Positions 46,520-58,832 are shown, counted from the first letter of the stretch. The stretch: DNA of 64,000 bases from Paragorgia papillata (GCA_035771165.1 JAWNZC010000445.1:3645501-3709500); one strand, 5' to 3'. The notes: generated by a model from the letters alone, not told the origin. Program-made: numbers and translations.

Positions 46520-46575
<56 letters not shown>

Positions 46576-49500
46576 CTGTACCAACAACAACACTAGCAAC
46601 AGCAACAACACCAACACCAACACCAACACCAACACCAACACCAACACCAACACCAACACCAACAACAGTACGTACAACAAAACCAACAGCAGCAAAAACA
46701 CCGGTACCACCACCAACAACAGCAACAATAACAACAGTACCTACAACAACCTAGCTAGAATTCTACCTGTGCTCACGATTGCATGATCAATAAAAACAAT
46801 ACTAAATACTATATGTACCCAAATAAGGGAATAGTTTCATTCCACGCTGGCAAAACTCTTGCAATGGAATCTCTCAATTGACTTTGCTGTCCAAGGTAAA
46901 AATATGAATCGTGTGCAAATTTTATAGCCGTGACATCAGTTGGATGTAATGTCAGAATATCCTCCCAAGTATCCAATGCTTTGGTAATATACCTGTTGAT
47001 CACATACAAACAAGAGGGCACTCAGAGCTAGTTCACGAGACCTACACATGTATGAATGAATAAATTGCTTGATTGCGCAATCATTTTATTCATTCATACA
47101 TGTGTAGGTTTCGTGAACTAGCCTGGTTAGCGGGATGGCTCGTTTTTTTACACTCATACCAAAAGTGTTTGCATAAAATAAAGATATAGTAAACGCAATC
47201 AGGTAATTGTCTCATTTATTTCTTCTACACGGAGAATCTTGTTGTCAGATTTTTATGAAATTGTCATCAAATTCTCAAAGTACTTTGTGAAATTTCCTAG
47301 CAACAGACAGACAGGCAAATAGAGGTGAAAACATAACCTCCTAACGGAAGTAATACGGACTGGCACTTCAAATTGCATGAAAATAAATGAAGACTGTCTT
47401 AAAATGACAAAGTAACATATTTTGCAGTTTTTTATTTTTTTATATTTTTTTTTGGGGGGGGGGGGGGGGGGGGGGGAGGGGGGGCGGGAGCAGCGTAGAA
47501 CCTCTGGGATCGGGGTACATGGTAGGCGGATCGAGCATCACTAAAAGTCTTCGAGCTCTGAACTCTCAAAGTGTGTCATGGTGATTTCATTTCTAGAGAA
47601 AATCGTGCTTTCGGTAACAATGCCTTATGACGAACGGAAATGGCCAACTATATATATGCATATAAGAACTGAATGAATTCGAGCATTGTTTATCTGCGTA
47701 CGCGTCATAAGACATTGTTAGCATGCAGTTACCACGAAGCTCAAATTTCTCATAAAGCAAAGTGAAAAGATGGTTAACTGTCGAGAATAGTTTTGATAAC
47801 GAAATACCGACATTAATAGATCTAGAGTAAAGAGCTCCGCTCGAAACGTCAGTATTTCGTTATCAAACCTATTCACGGCAGTTTACCATCTTTTCACATT
47901 GCTCTAAGACACGCACTGCCTACACAACACTGTACTTTCTTTACTACTTAAAAGTAGTCATACCCTTCGGACCATTGCTGTAGAGCAGTCACATGCTTCC
48001 TTTCTCGATCAGAAATGTTGGTGCTTTTATTTGCAAGATCAACCATTGTTTTCATGGATGTTTCAAGCTCTTTGCTCTTCCATATGTTTGTTGCTGTTCC
48101 AATCAATTCCAAGCCATTTGAAAGCACATGTCCCATAACTATATGTACAATCACAATTCACAAAATTCAGCCACAAAATATAGCATTTAAATTGTTATGA
48201 TACCGGCATCATTCCACGACCTGCTACCAACTTGAGTCGGTAGAGCGTCGTCAGACACTCAGACTGAGCGACAAAGGAGTGCGAGCTTTGTGCGATAAAA
48301 TTTACTGGCTATTGATTCATTTTATTTCTAAGTTTCGTCTTCAGTTTGCCGTCACCTTACCCATTAGCTTTTTGGTGTCGCTTATTGTTCACACCAGTTC
48401 GGCTTTAATTTGTCGTGTTTTTAGGTAAACTGCTTTAAAAATAACCAGCATTAATGCTCCTTAAAACCAAATCAACTTGAAACGGTACGTTTTGGCGGGA
48501 AAATTTCTAAGAAAAAAGCGGTCGGTCACTAATATCGTATGGTCTCAACTGCGGGCGTACGGACCGGAAAACAAACCCAGCCAAAACCGAGCCATGTAAA
48601 TGTAATAACAAAATCTATTGCCTCTTAAAATTTTACTAACCAAAACTAGGATCAGCTTTCAATAGTTCTCCAATTGATGCTTCAATTCCATCCACACTTG
48701 AGTCTTCATACCAACCCACATACTGCATGGAAAAAATATAGCAATATTCCTAAGTATATAATTAGAGGCTTTATATGACAGGCACATAACAAGGTGCACC
48801 GCAATACCGAAATATTACTCAGTATGAAAAACACCGCAATATTACTCAGTGCAACATGAAAAACACCGCAATACCGAAAATCCCAATGTTCCCCTCACAC
48901 ACTCAATGAGTGGCCGTACGATATTAGATCACTTTACACTATAGAGCAAAATTTCCGGACTCATAATCATAAATGCTCCTGAACTTCACGTCGTAGCGAG
49001 TAGTAACACTGTATACATTATGCAAACAACCACATGGGTCACTTGGCACAACAGTATGCAAATTCATCAAAATAGTCGCGTTTACATTAGTATTGTTTTG
49101 GATTCATTGCACCCTTTTTTTCGACTTTAAAGACCACTTCGTAGTTCGTACCGAGTATTCCGCGGATTCGTTAGGCGTTTACAATACATCATGTATTCGG
49201 ATAATTCATCGGAACAAGCGTTCACACCAGGCGTACGTGCTTTATACTGTTGACTGACAAGTTTTAATTTGAATGTCAAACTCATTAATAATTCATGAGA
49301 TAATCAGCCAATCACAATAGTTCATTCAATCACCTGATTGCATGAAGTTGGATACTCCAGTAAAGCCCAAAATATTAGATGAAAACCAGTGTTCATCTAA
49401 TTCTTAAGATCTTAATTATCTATACAAAACAAACAAGTTACTGTATGAATAAATTTTATACACACTCATGAATAAAATCTCATGAGGGTTTATTTTAATT

Positions 49501-51196
49501 GTATTTTTCAATTGAAATCGCTCGTTTGCGATGCCATATCAACAACTCGTTTATCGTGTTTCATCAGGGGAATCCAAACACTCGAAAACAATAAAACCAC
49601 TCGGTCTTTGGCTCGTGCTTTCATCATCCCCTGACGAAACACTCAAACTCGTTGATATATTGCGTATAAACTTATTTCGTGTACGTGAATAAGTTACGCG
49701 CTTTATATAAATGCATTTAGCACGATAAAAACAGTATGCACTATGGAATATTCCTTATTATTATATGGACATCGATGAAATACCAGGTTTTCTTTTGTTG
49801 CGAAAAAGTGATATCTCCACATGTGAAGATATAAATGAAGGATATCGATGGCGTCAGCAGTCAGCACTAAGAATCCGCTTCGTAACTCTTTACTGTAGCG
49901 TAAACAAAATTGTATTCATTCTAAATTATTTACCTGTGCTACGCTTTGTTCTACAAACTACGGAAATTCTTGTGAAAAATGCTTTCAAAACTTATGGCTT
50001 ATATGTTGTAATTTGTTGAGTATTTTGCAAATAGAAGTGTTATATAACCTTTGCTCCATTTTACGTATATTTTTTTATAGTTTATCGATATCAATATAAT
50101 AAACAGAACATTATATGGCCGTGTGGAGATATGAATTTTATTTTCTCGTGTTGTTTATATCTCTCACTCGTTCGCTTCGCTCACTCGTGAAAGATATTGA
50201 CAACACTCGAAAATAAAATTCGTATCTCCTCATGGCCATGTAATATCCTCTATTTCTGTGGCAATTACGTACTGTTGTGGTATATAATAAAAGTGTTCCT
50301 AAAGTTTTGTTACAATTAATTTGCTAGGTCAGTCCGCTAGTTAGCTGTTTTGATGTTTCGTTGGGTGGACTTAGTGGGTTTTTTTATCCATGTAGACGAG
50401 AGACTCTTAAAGATACGGTTATGCTTCATTCGGCAGCCACTTCAGCGAATATGCACTATATTAACTAGCGATGTCACGCAGTTTCTCTGGCTTGTATATG
50501 GATTTAAATAAGAGCAGATTACAGTTTGATATTTTGTAACATTAGCTGTTTTGGCGTTTCGTTGTTTCGGCGTTGGTATACTTCGCCACGGACTTCATGG
50601 TTTCTATATGTTATTAAATGTTAGGCCGGATCACGTTCTGAGATGGGGAAACGTTTAGCATAAAATTGCCTCGTTCTTTAAAATTACCTGACTCAGTAAC
50701 TTCATTACAAACAACAAGCACAAACACAAACACAAACAAGTTGTACACTAAAACAGTTTTTAGGAAATTCTGGCTTGTATTCTCTACTCATTCGAAAGAC
50801 CGGTATTCAAAAGTGGCTGGGTATATATGTTATAATCGTTCATATGTTATAATCGCTCTGTCCATGGTCGGTCAATATATATGATATAAAGAATTTCTCC
50901 TAACAGACTAAATTTCTACCTGGGTTACTACTGCATCGTAAAGTTTGGCAGCTCTATCACTTGAAGTTGATAAGGGCAGTCCTTGCTTTGACCATTCCTA
51001 AACAAATTCACATCAAATTCTAAGACTGGTATACTATATAAACATGAAACGATGATCCACTCTATGAAATAGCGGCATGAAATCATATAGCTATATGACA
51101 CATTTGACATTTCCTGTTCAAATATTTGTTCTTGATTTGTTCGTACTATATACCTACCGAAAGATCACGCCACTCGCGATTGCTAAGCCCCGACAT
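38924..51196 (-). CDS. TTC38: TTC38, tetratricopeptide repeat protein 38, complete 16-exon gene
   Basis: Exons (minus): 51196-51158, 50997-50920, 48722-48641, 48138-47964, 46992-46819, 46195-46120, 45339-45220, 45003-44944, 44800-44762, 43894-43816, 43466-43393, 41624-41530, 40894-40816, 39851-39774, 39381-39308, 39008-38924. They sum to 1407 bp: 468 codons plus stop, against 469 residues in human, with all phases agreeing. Landmarks: MSGLSNREWRDLS start, ALDTWEDILTLHPTD, MLACHNYWHWAVYHIEK, AMLDLVDGSSILYRL, VGGSNAQRDVFHQLL, ERKAMRGNSPLTDRL near the end. The protein is a helical TPR-repeat, probably cytosolic; its role is poorly known. Exon 6 uses a weak donor (gttggt); the better gtaaga four bases on would break the frame. 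Introns carry large simple repeats. No disabling change seen. Confidence 0.95.
39055..39106 (+). repeat. (TTG)n repeat in TTC38 intron 15
   Basis: About 17 uninterrupted units, CAA in the transcript. Confidence 0.95.
40205..40620. mobile_element. MITE, gtttacatgaagcggattga family, copy 2
   Basis: Reverse complement of 21347-21716. It sits outside the TTC38 exons, in intron 13 (between 39851 and 40816). Confidence 0.75.
40925..41470 (+). repeat. 545-bp polypurine tract with (GAA)31 core in TTC38 intron 12
   Basis: More than 95% A/G by eye, with pure GAA repeats at about 41262-41355. In the TTC38 transcript it is a pyrimidine tract ending about 30 bases before the exon 13 acceptor. Mirror-symmetric purine runs can form triplex DNA. 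Confidence 0.95.
41755..41835 (-). mobile_element. tRNA-derived SINE-like head
   Basis: The minus strand reads ggttagaacgtctaactgg then gtaggttggatccctg, like tRNA A- to B-box spacing. Confidence 0.5.
41868..43100. repeat. Degenerate direct repeats in TTC38 intron 11
   Basis: aaatgatgcgcgcgcaacaccctgaaa near 42395 repeats that near 41983, with neighbouring shared phrases; likely two diverged copies of one element. No exon seen. Confidence 0.5.
43933..44108. mobile_element. Palindromic MITE with ttaaggyggytcgac ends
   Basis: Left ttaaggcggttcgacagtct and right agactgtcgagcc-type complement pair over about 40 bp, with inner ttttgcacaggtc/gacctgtgcaaaa. In TTC38 intron 9. Confidence 0.8.
45107..45186 (+). 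repeat. (CTGT)n/(TTCG)n microsatellite in TTC38 intron 7
   Basis: Short tetramer runs between exon 8 and exon 7. Confidence 0.9.
46255..46745 (+). repeat. (CAA)n/(CAC)n/(CACCAA)n block in TTC38 intron 5
   Basis: CAA runs at 46262-46330 and 46537-46575, CAC at 46497-46536, CACCAA at 46607-46665. It occupies most of the 623-bp intron. Confidence 0.95.
47210..47350 (-). mobile_element. LINE/SINE-tail-like repeat, second copy
   Basis: Shares cttctacacggagaatct and the gtgaaaacataacctcct tail with related copies at 4700 and 62755. Confidence 0.5.
47454..47485 (+). repeat. Poly-G run (23 G, then 7 G) in TTC38 intron 4
   Basis: Strong G-quadruplex candidate preceded by poly-T. Such runs are prone to length error in sequencing. 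Confidence 0.9.
47762..47897. mobile_element. Hairpin MITE ending in gaaacgtcagtatttcg
   Basis: Arms aaaagatggt...accatctttt; inner tttgataacgaaata/tatttcgttatcaaa. Confidence 0.7.
48380..48600. mobile_element. Dispersed element related to 5880-6180
   Basis: Shared phrases caccagttcggcttta, gtcgtgtttttag, gcgggaaaatttct and gtacggaccggaaa. Confidence 0.6.
48800..50900. other. TTC38 intron 2: MITE-rich, no exon
   Basis: Contains palindromes at 49535-49663 (ccaaacactcgaaaac arms) and 50109-50247 (tatggccgtgtggagatatg arms). A 84-codon frame at 49765-50019 is not recognised. Confidence 0.6.
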
Positions 51197-53405
51197 TGTA
51201 GTCAGGCACCCCCTAGATAACATAACTTTTAGGGGGGGTTAGGTGAGATCTCGCCGAAGACTAGAAATTTTCCATGTAAACGCACTCAAGAGGGCTGGCT
51301 GGCTCTTAGGAGGGCCAGCAAATCGAAGCTCAGTCACACGATAAAGCCGTTTGCCTTTACTAATATTTTTTGGTCAACGTTTTATTTTACAAGTTGTGTT
51401 TGTTGATGTGTTTGTTATAAATTCAAAACATGATTTCGGGCTTCGTGGGAAAGCTGTACAAGTTGGTACGCCTTAACCCGTCACCAGTCTTCAACTCTTT
51501 TGGAAAATAGCCGATCCCTTAGTTAACCTTAGTTCTTCATAATCTCGTAGGGGAGGGGTTATAAATATACTGTAACACTAAGTATAGACCCGTTAGACCG
51601 TTTGATGTAGGCGACTTGTACTAAAAGGGCACGTGATCCCAATTGTTAAAAAATAGCAGGTATAGAATTATAACCCTATAAAATGGGCCGTAGGCGAGGG
51701 TTTACATAACTACTTTCGAATTCTCCCAACTCACTCGAGTGTTTGCATCAGGTTATATAAACACAGGGCATCCATTTTCTATCTCTTTTATGAAATAAGG
51801 CTAAAAAATGTGCTGTGACATCACAACCGTGTTTACATAGCCTGATATAAACACGGTAATTGACCAATCACAGCGTGCATAAGACGCAACCTATTTTATA
51901 AATAGTTTATAGCACCGATTTTCGGGATATTCGTAATATACATCTTGTGGTAGATCAAAGAAAACCGACTTTGTCGGCTAAGAAGTAAAATTTTGGAATT
52001 TAGAGAAAACGGTGATATTGTGGCTGGTCACGTGATCAAAATAAAGGTTTTATGCATGCATGTTCAAAATCAAATCTTCTTCAAAAGCAAATTTTGCACT
52101 CAAATTACAAGAAACATGTAACAACTTTGTTTGATACTGTTCATGTCGAGTTTTAACAGGAGTTATGACATTTCACGGTATCTAAATGTGTATTTGTTTT
52201 TGGCCACCATGCATGTTGGATGGCGAATGGTTTCATCCAACATGGTGGCAAAACTGAAACAAAATGTGTTTTGATGACATCTTTTTTGAGGTTTCATTAT
52301 AAAGATTTGCTTTTTAAGAAAATTTTGTACATGCATGAAACTTTCATTTTAGTCACGTGACCAGCTACAATATCGCCGTTTTTCACAATACAAATTTTGA
52401 AAAAACCTCACTATATGCGTTTTATAGAATTATTTAATAAATAGATTAAATTTTTCTCTGTGTGTGTACTGTAGTGTAATAGATTCTGATCTCTGGATGG
52501 CATTACTGTGTGTAAGGAACAAAAAAGTATGACATGAGACCTAGTTGAGTGGCCACTGCTCTGGAAGATGCTAAATTGACCAAAAAGAGAGTGAAGAACA
52601 CATTAGTTGCCTGTGGAGAAGGATAATAAGTTTAATAAAGCAACAATAACTATAGCTATTTGGCAAGTGCCAGGGGCCCCACACTTTTGGGGACCCCCGC
52701 AGATTTTTGGGGCCTTTATACCTTAGAAATAGAAGCAGAGTTCCAAAAATGTTGGTTGAATGCTGTAGATAAACACAAACTTTAAACATGTTTACAAGAT
52801 AGGTATTAGCCACTGTTAGCAGGTTGCTATTTGCATTTTTTCTTGTTAATTTTCTCTGATTTTTCTAGTATCTTTCTGACTTGGGGGAGGGGGGCAGATG
52901 TGAGCCAGCTACTAATGTGCTTGGGGACCCACTCATGCTTAATCCACCCCTCTGTACCATACCTGTACTGTATGTCTAATTGTGTGCCTCAGTCTTGTCT
53001 ATGACTATGTACCAGCAAAGCTTATAAAATAAATAAACTTGCCATGTGCCAACTGCTGAGAACCTCGGCTGGAGCCACACCGCAGAGTTGGGCACTTTTT
53101 GCCGAGATCTCGGGTGCACAAAAGCTGTAAAATGTTAGGGCAGGGGTGCAAAAGATGTCCCAGAGGCACACTCAGGGGAGGGCAGGGGCAATGTTTCAGT
53201 TAAACCTGAAAGTAAAGTCCTGAAATACATTGCCCAGAGAACGGTACAGGGGCAGCTGAGGCAACAAAAATTGTTGCACAACACAAGTCAGGGGCAATGG
53301 AGCCCCTCCCATCCCACTCTCCACCCCACCCCACTCCCCACATACAATAAGTCCAATAAGGCATTTCTGTTTATAACTTGGTTGAAAAAAATATATTTCC
53401 AATAG
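51197..53405. other. Intergenic, TTC38 5' side to BLOC1S5 3' side
   Basis: Holds the 51685-51905 MITE copy and a MITE at 52006-52384 (aaaacggtgatattgtggct arms, with gtcacgtga). An inner palindrome (ggccaccatg/catggtgg) is at 52200-52255. 52400-53400 shows no recognised feature. Confidence 0.6.
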
Positions 53406-53864
53406 TTATTTCCCTTTCGTATCGTCCACGAATCGCTGAATTTCTTCCTTTATTTTCTCCATTCTTTCAATATGGTATTGTTCAATATTTTCCCGAGAAA
53501 CGTTCGTTTTTAATTCAAATGTTTTCCATTCCGCTTCCATTTTTCGCTTTCTCTCCTCGACTTTCGCCACGTTCTCTTCAGGAAGCATATTCTCTAAAAT
53601 CGTGTCGGATTTCTTTAACGCTTCTTCTGCTTTCGTTAAGAGAACTTCCGAATGTTCCTTTGACAAATCTTCAACTTGTGGTATTAAAGTTTCGATGTGG
53701 CTACAGTTCACCCCGGCTTGATTTAGCCTGGAAAGCTCTCTATCTTTTCTCTTTGTTTCAAATTCTTGAACGTAAAAGTTGACTTCTTTAGAAATAGGAC
53801 CATTATGATTAAACAACTTGTTATAAACGTCCCCGACGTCTTTCACTAACTTTTCGGCCGCCAT
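53406..53864 (-). CDS. BLOC1S5: BLOC1S5 (Muted), BLOC-1 complex subunit 5, intronless
   Basis: One open frame of 152 codons from ATG at 53864 to stop at 53406. LVKDVGDVYNKLFNHNGPI and YVQEFETKRKDRELSRL match the conserved N-terminal half of Muted (human IIKDLGEIHSRLLDHRPVI, FVKEFEEKRGLRE). The rest is helical and charged (EEALKKSDTIL, KVEERKRKMEAEWKTFEL), fitting the coiled-coil subunits of BLOC-1, which builds lysosome-related organelles. Human is 187 residues, mostly from a longer N terminus. The start codon sits in caagATGGCGGCCG, a YY1-type motif common at housekeeping start sites, which supports this start. Confidence 0.88.
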   Translation of the reverse strand: MAAEKLVKDVGDVYNKLFNHNGPISKEVNFYVQEFETKRKDRELSRLNQAGVNCSHIETLIPQVEDLSKEHSEVLLTKAEEALKKSDTILENMLPEENVAKVEERKRKMEAEWKTFELKTNVSRENIEQYHIERMEKIKEEIQRFVDDTKGK

Positions 53865-53938
53865 CTTGGCGTCAAATATTTATTCGGTGAATAAACGGGA
53901 AAATTTATCCTAGCTAAAATTGGCGAAAACTCGGGCAA

Positions 53939-54082
53939 GCCGCTTTTCCACTTGCGAATAAATTCGCGCGAATCGAATTTTTCTTTTGTCTTACATGTGA
54001 GCTCAGATTAGAAACCTATTCAATATTTACACTATATAGAAATGTCGATTCGCGCGAAAAAATTCGCAAGTGGAAAACCGGC
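53939..54082. mobile_element. Short MITE upstream of BLOC1S5
   Basis: Arms gccgcttttccacttgcgaa and complement, with inner ttcgcgcgaatcga. About 75 bp from the BLOC1S5 start codon, so it may lie in the promoter. Confidence 0.8.
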
Positions 54083-54239
54083 TTATTAATCACGATCAAA
54101 ATTCGTTGGGCTGATCCCCTACATGCATCCTCCACAGGCGTTTCTTTCTGTTTATTTCCGTTTCCGTCCCAGTCCCTTTACCGCCCGCGCCCTTCCCGCC
54201 CAAAAAACGCCTGCGGAGGAGGTAGGGTAGCCCGAGTAA

Positions 54240-55530
54240 AAAGGAGGAATTTAAACTTTATTCAACACAAACACAAAAAATAGGCATGCCCAGGCGTGCA
54301 TGTATCTACTGCGTTTAATGCCTATAGCTACTATGGTAAAAGCAATGATGTAACTGTGTACTTGTAACAATCTTGTATTCATAGCTGAACAAGATTCTTG
54401 ACAAAATTGATGGAATTGTATAGTTGTAACAACCTTGCATTCATATCTAGAGCTGAACAAGTTTTTTGACAAGATTGTCTATGCTCTGATTGGCTATAAG
54501 TAACCAATCACATTGACAATTATCAATTCGTTCCCATGCTCCGTACTGATTAGGGTTAGGGGTTTTGTTTGGGTTAGGTTATCTAAACTAATCAGAAGCC
54601 TTCTTAGTATAGGTAGCTGATGACCCACTCAAAACGAGCTTGGAAACTCTATACTGCATACTTAAATGCTCTCCATAACGACTTTTTTAAAATGTTTCTA
54701 ACGATATATTTTCTTGAAGGACATTGGCAACAAAAATTAAGTTTGTCTAATTTGAAAGACTCATAAAATCCATCACTTTGGCGTCAAACGATGCTGGGGG
54801 CAACATGCACGTGCGTGCTAATTGGAAACCTCGGACAAAAGATCTTTTACAACGTTTTCGTGTCTTTCTTTGTTTTCAAGATATTTCAAATTGTTTGATA
54901 TGTAAATGAAATGGTCTCTGACGTCAGGACCGGGTACAGTATTTTCCCAGGTAGCAAAATCATATATATCTAAGTTTGTTCAACGAAATCACTTGAAACT
55001 GTGCACATGAATACGCCTTGTGACCCTGAACATTTTATGTTGAGCAATCATGGATATGTAAGTGATTTTGCTTTGTGTAAAAACACTGTACCCTACTCCT
55101 GACGTCAGAGACCATCTCATTTACCTGCATATCAAATAATAAATATTAATATCTAAAACCGTTTCTGCTGCAATTTGTTTGATATTGGTTCCTGTTTTAG
55201 TTGACTGCATGACTAATTTAAAATACCACTAAAAAGTCAGTAAAAACGTTTGTCTATTTTTCTTTAGTCATTTTAAAGTTATTGCCTATTTTAATTTTAT
55301 GGTCAGAAGAAGAATCGAAACAAGATTTTGGTAATTTTCTTTGTTTGAAACTTTGCTTCTGCACTATTAAAAAGTATTTACTTTAGTGGGGCACAAAATT
55401 TAATATTTCAGTCTGAGGTTCTTACAAGTGCAAAGTCTATAACATCGAGGGGTTAATTGTGATGAACTGATGAATACATATTAAACATTTTTCCATAAGA
55501 TAAGAGTAAATTAAAAAGTATTATTTTTTA
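54240..55530. other. Intergenic repeats, no gene recognised
   Basis: 54360-54480 has two ~60-bp near-repeats (cttgtaacaatcttgtattc). 54710-55150 has inverted ctgacgtcag(g/a)a and catatcaaata arms like the MITE at 38154. Confidence 0.5.
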
Positions 55531-55533
55531 AAG

Positions 55534-55739
55534 TAATTACCTTATTGAAACAAATTGTACTTGATCTTGGTGCTCCTCCCATCCACTTATGGTTTGATTT
55601 CATGTTCGTCTGCTTAGGATTCGTCACACTTGTATTACCCATTTACCGTCCAGTCGCGCACTTTTGTGAACGACCAGAAACAGCCGCCGGAGATGCACGG
55701 CAAATTATATATAATAAGCTGAATAACATTAACCTTTAG
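55534..55739 (+). CDS. Possible 3'-terminal exon of an unrecognised membrane protein
   Basis: After tattttttaaag (acceptor-like) the plus strand reads ITLLKQIVLDLGAPPIHLW, then a hydrophobic segment (FVCLGFVTLVLPIY), RPVAHFCERPE, and a hydrophilic end NKLNNINL before TAG. I do not recognise the family and found no upstream exon. The middle 45 bp (gattcgtcacacttgtatta on) is also in copy 1 at 15606-15645 as a broken remnant. Confidence 0.35.
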
Positions 55740-56678
55740 AACCAATGAATAACATTAACGTTTAGAAATACCAAGGACAATACAGATTAAAGGTTATCCG
55801 TTCTCCTATTTTTTGAGTCAGATTACAGTTGATTTTATATTACTTTACGGCCGTGTGTTGCAAAGTTCGAACTACGTTGTCAAGGTTGAGAATTATCCAA
55901 TGAAATTGCGAGCTTTGGATCAAAAGCTCATTTTGATTGCATAATTGTCAACCTTGACACGTATAGTTCCCAATTTCCAAACGGAACTTTGGAGTTTGGA
56001 ACTTAAAGTAATATGAAATTAACTGTAAAAATATTCCGTTATTTAAGTTGTGAGAAATTCTGACAACTTTACTCCTTACATAACACATGCATATCTTATA
56101 GTGAGATTTTTTGGCCTAATCGTAATGGGTGTATCACAAATTCTGATAACACACCTTTCACGGTAGTTGTGTATCGAGCTTACGATAGAGTTGCCAGAAA
56201 TTCTGACAATTCTAAACTTTTAAGCTAGATATGTCAGTGAGATTTTGTTGTCTATATCTTATCGTTTGAACTTTGTTCTACTTCGCGCAACGCTTGTTGC
56301 AACAAAAATGTTGCAAGGCTTTAAGATTGCGGTGTATTTTACACAGTAAGAAATTGCTTAATATTATCATCGACAATTTCATTTCATCTTGATGCTTCTT
56401 TCTTCTGCCAAGGTTGGTTTACTTTTCACAGGAAATGACGTCAACACAGGAACAGGCAAAGATGTTACATCAATTCCCAAACTTTCACTGTTAAATTATT
56501 GTGTAACATAAATTGATGATAATTTTAAGCAATTTCTATCAGAAAGTGCCAACGATAATAAATATATAAAGAACCTAAACATGCTTAATTTCAGTCTTCT
56601 AAGAAGTGTTTATCCCCACCTCACCTTATAATTATTCTATTTAAATTTATTCCGAGAAATAATACTTTTAGTTCTTAC

Positions 56679-56735
56679 CGGGACAAACAGGAAGTGTATC
56701 GCCAGTGACAGAGCAATTCACGACTTCTTTGGAAC
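56679..56735 (-). CDS. D8C gene copy 2, exon 2 (57 bp)
   Basis: Same splice sites and phase (1-1) as 15932-15988, encoding the same residues. No third exon follows: BLOC1S5 lies downstream. The gene copy is therefore truncated or splices to something unseen. Confidence 0.65.
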
Positions 56736-56974
56736 CTAGAAAAAATAGGATTTTTTACTTTTAATATACTTTCTTTCTGTCCTTCAAAGAACTGTTGCAT
56801 AGTTTTGCTAAAAATGGGAATAGAGCGATCGACTACATAATTTATCTTTATGCTGGAATTACACATAGACGCTATTGTTGATGCGATGTAGAAAAAATTA
56901 CTGAATGAAAATTCCGCAATCACTGCATGAAAAGTAGGCCATGTACTTAAACTACTTGGCTTAATCTATTTGAA

Positions 56975-57495
56975 CTGCACTGGACTGGACCAGACCAAAC
57001 TGGCCGGACTGAATAGAACTGAACTGAATTGGCATGGACTGGACTGGATTGGACTGGACTGAACAGGAACAGACTAGAGTAGACTGTATGGAATGAAATG
57101 GAATGGAACTGGACTGAACTAGACTGGACTGGACGTAGACTAGACTAGAGTGGACTGGGATGGACTGAACTGGACTAGAGCTAAATTGGACTGGACTAGA
57201 CTATACTGGACTGGACTGCACTAGAGTAGACTGAAGTAGACTGGAGTACAAGACTGGACTGGACTAGACTAGACTAGACTAGACTAGACTAGACTAGACT
57301 AGACTAGACTAGACTAGACTGCAGTAAACTAGAGGTCTGTGATGGACTGGACTAAAGTAGTTTGGACTAGACAACACTGGAGTGGACAGGAGGGGAATAG
57401 ACAATAGTACGTGGACTGGACTGGAGTGAACTGGAGTAGCCTGAGAAGAGTAGACCTGACTGGACTGGAATGGATTGGAATGGACTGGACTGAAA
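56975..57495 (+). repeat. Low-complexity ACTGG/AGACT repeat, copy 2
   Basis: Counterpart of 16230-16640, with a pure (AGACT)n expansion at 57257-57319 that copy 1 lacks. Confidence 0.85.
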
Positions 57496-57979
57496 ACTTA
57501 AACTGAAACTACAAGTTCGCTCAAAGAAATCCAAGCAAATATGAAATATCAAAGTATTAACAGACTAGTTTAGTTTGTGCGTGTTTTGCCTTACTCGATT
57601 TGCGTAGAAGTAAATTTGGTGCAAAACTTACGGAAAGAATGCCTTCTCACAATTATACGGATATTATTTCATTTCCAGATATAATTTTTGATTTCATTTT
57701 AAGTTAAACCGTTAAAAACAAAAATCAAAACCTACCTATACAAAACTAAAGATTTCAGTTGGGACTTTAATTTTCATTTTTTGTGTTGTTGATTCATGTC
57801 TCGCTAAACAATCCTACAGAATTTTTATGAAAGGCCATCCTATAGCGAGAACGCCGGGAAGCGCGCAAGCTTTATATATATTAAAGCATTGGTGATGCAT
57901 AACATTTCCAATGACTGCGAGGTTCTTTGGCGCTTTCGCATCAGTAGCTTTAACTGTAAAGTTATCTTGGTTAACTTAC

Positions 57980-58070
57980 CAACTTCAGTCTCTGTATCTT
58001 GCGAGTCTTGCGCCGTGGAGCCGGGACAAAGAAAGATTGAATCTTCCTCTGCGCCATACGTCTGCGCTAA
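57980..58070 (-). CDS. Possible extra exon in D8C gene copy 2
   Basis: The minus strand has a strong donor (gttg/gtaagtt at 57979) after an open stretch encoding QTYGAEEDSIFLCPGSTAQD. Acceptor choices (gccag or gttag) are ordinary; with gttag both ends are phase 1, so it could be inserted between exons 1 and 2. No counterpart in copy 1. Confidence 0.25.
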
Positions 58071-58832
58071 CTGGCAGCATAGAAAAACTCGTGCTTTCAC
58101 GTCTAATGTTTAGGGGGGCTCAGTCCCCTCCTTCTGGCCATGCCCCCTAGGTTTTTCCTGCCCCCCCTTGACAAAAAATCCTGTCTGGCATGTGTGCAGT
58201 GCATGTATAAGGAGATATCTCTCAGGTCGGCAGGGAACTAGATTGCGGGAAGGGGAGAAAGCCATCTGGTATATTAACAACAGCACGTAACAAGTAATTT
58301 TGGCGACTGCAAGAAGAAACAAGAATGAGAATTCAACTCTTATTGTCCAACACCAAGACTGACATGCAATCTATGAATATTGATGCACTACAGGGAACTG
58401 CGGTGCCTTTAGTACTCTTTAAACATGTTGCGACATGCTTCCACGTATGTGGAAATAGATTTGCAGTTCAAGGCCTGTTTCAAACGTCGCATTTTGCCTT
58501 GTCAAATTCAATCCAGCGAATAAGCGCGGCAAAAACGTGACGTTTGAAACCATTAGGTCCAGTTTAGACGTCGCTCTTGTGTCGAGTCAAAAAGATTTTA
58601 CTAAAATGTGTCAGAAGTCTTTATTCGTCAGATCTGTGATAGATTTGGTTTATGTGATTTATTAGCCTATATAAAGTACATAGAGTGCCAATAATTCAGT
58701 TATTTACGCTAAATAATTAGAATTGACTCAACTGACACAAGAGCGACGCGGTCTACACGTTAAATTCGTTTTACTTCAAATGGCTAGGATATAGCTATAG
58801 GCCAGTTAAGCTTATAGTTATAGGCCGCTTAC

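Noticed and set aside
46254..46754. Thr/Pro-rich open frame
   Set aside because: Translation of CAA/CAC microsatellites inside TTC38 intron 5.
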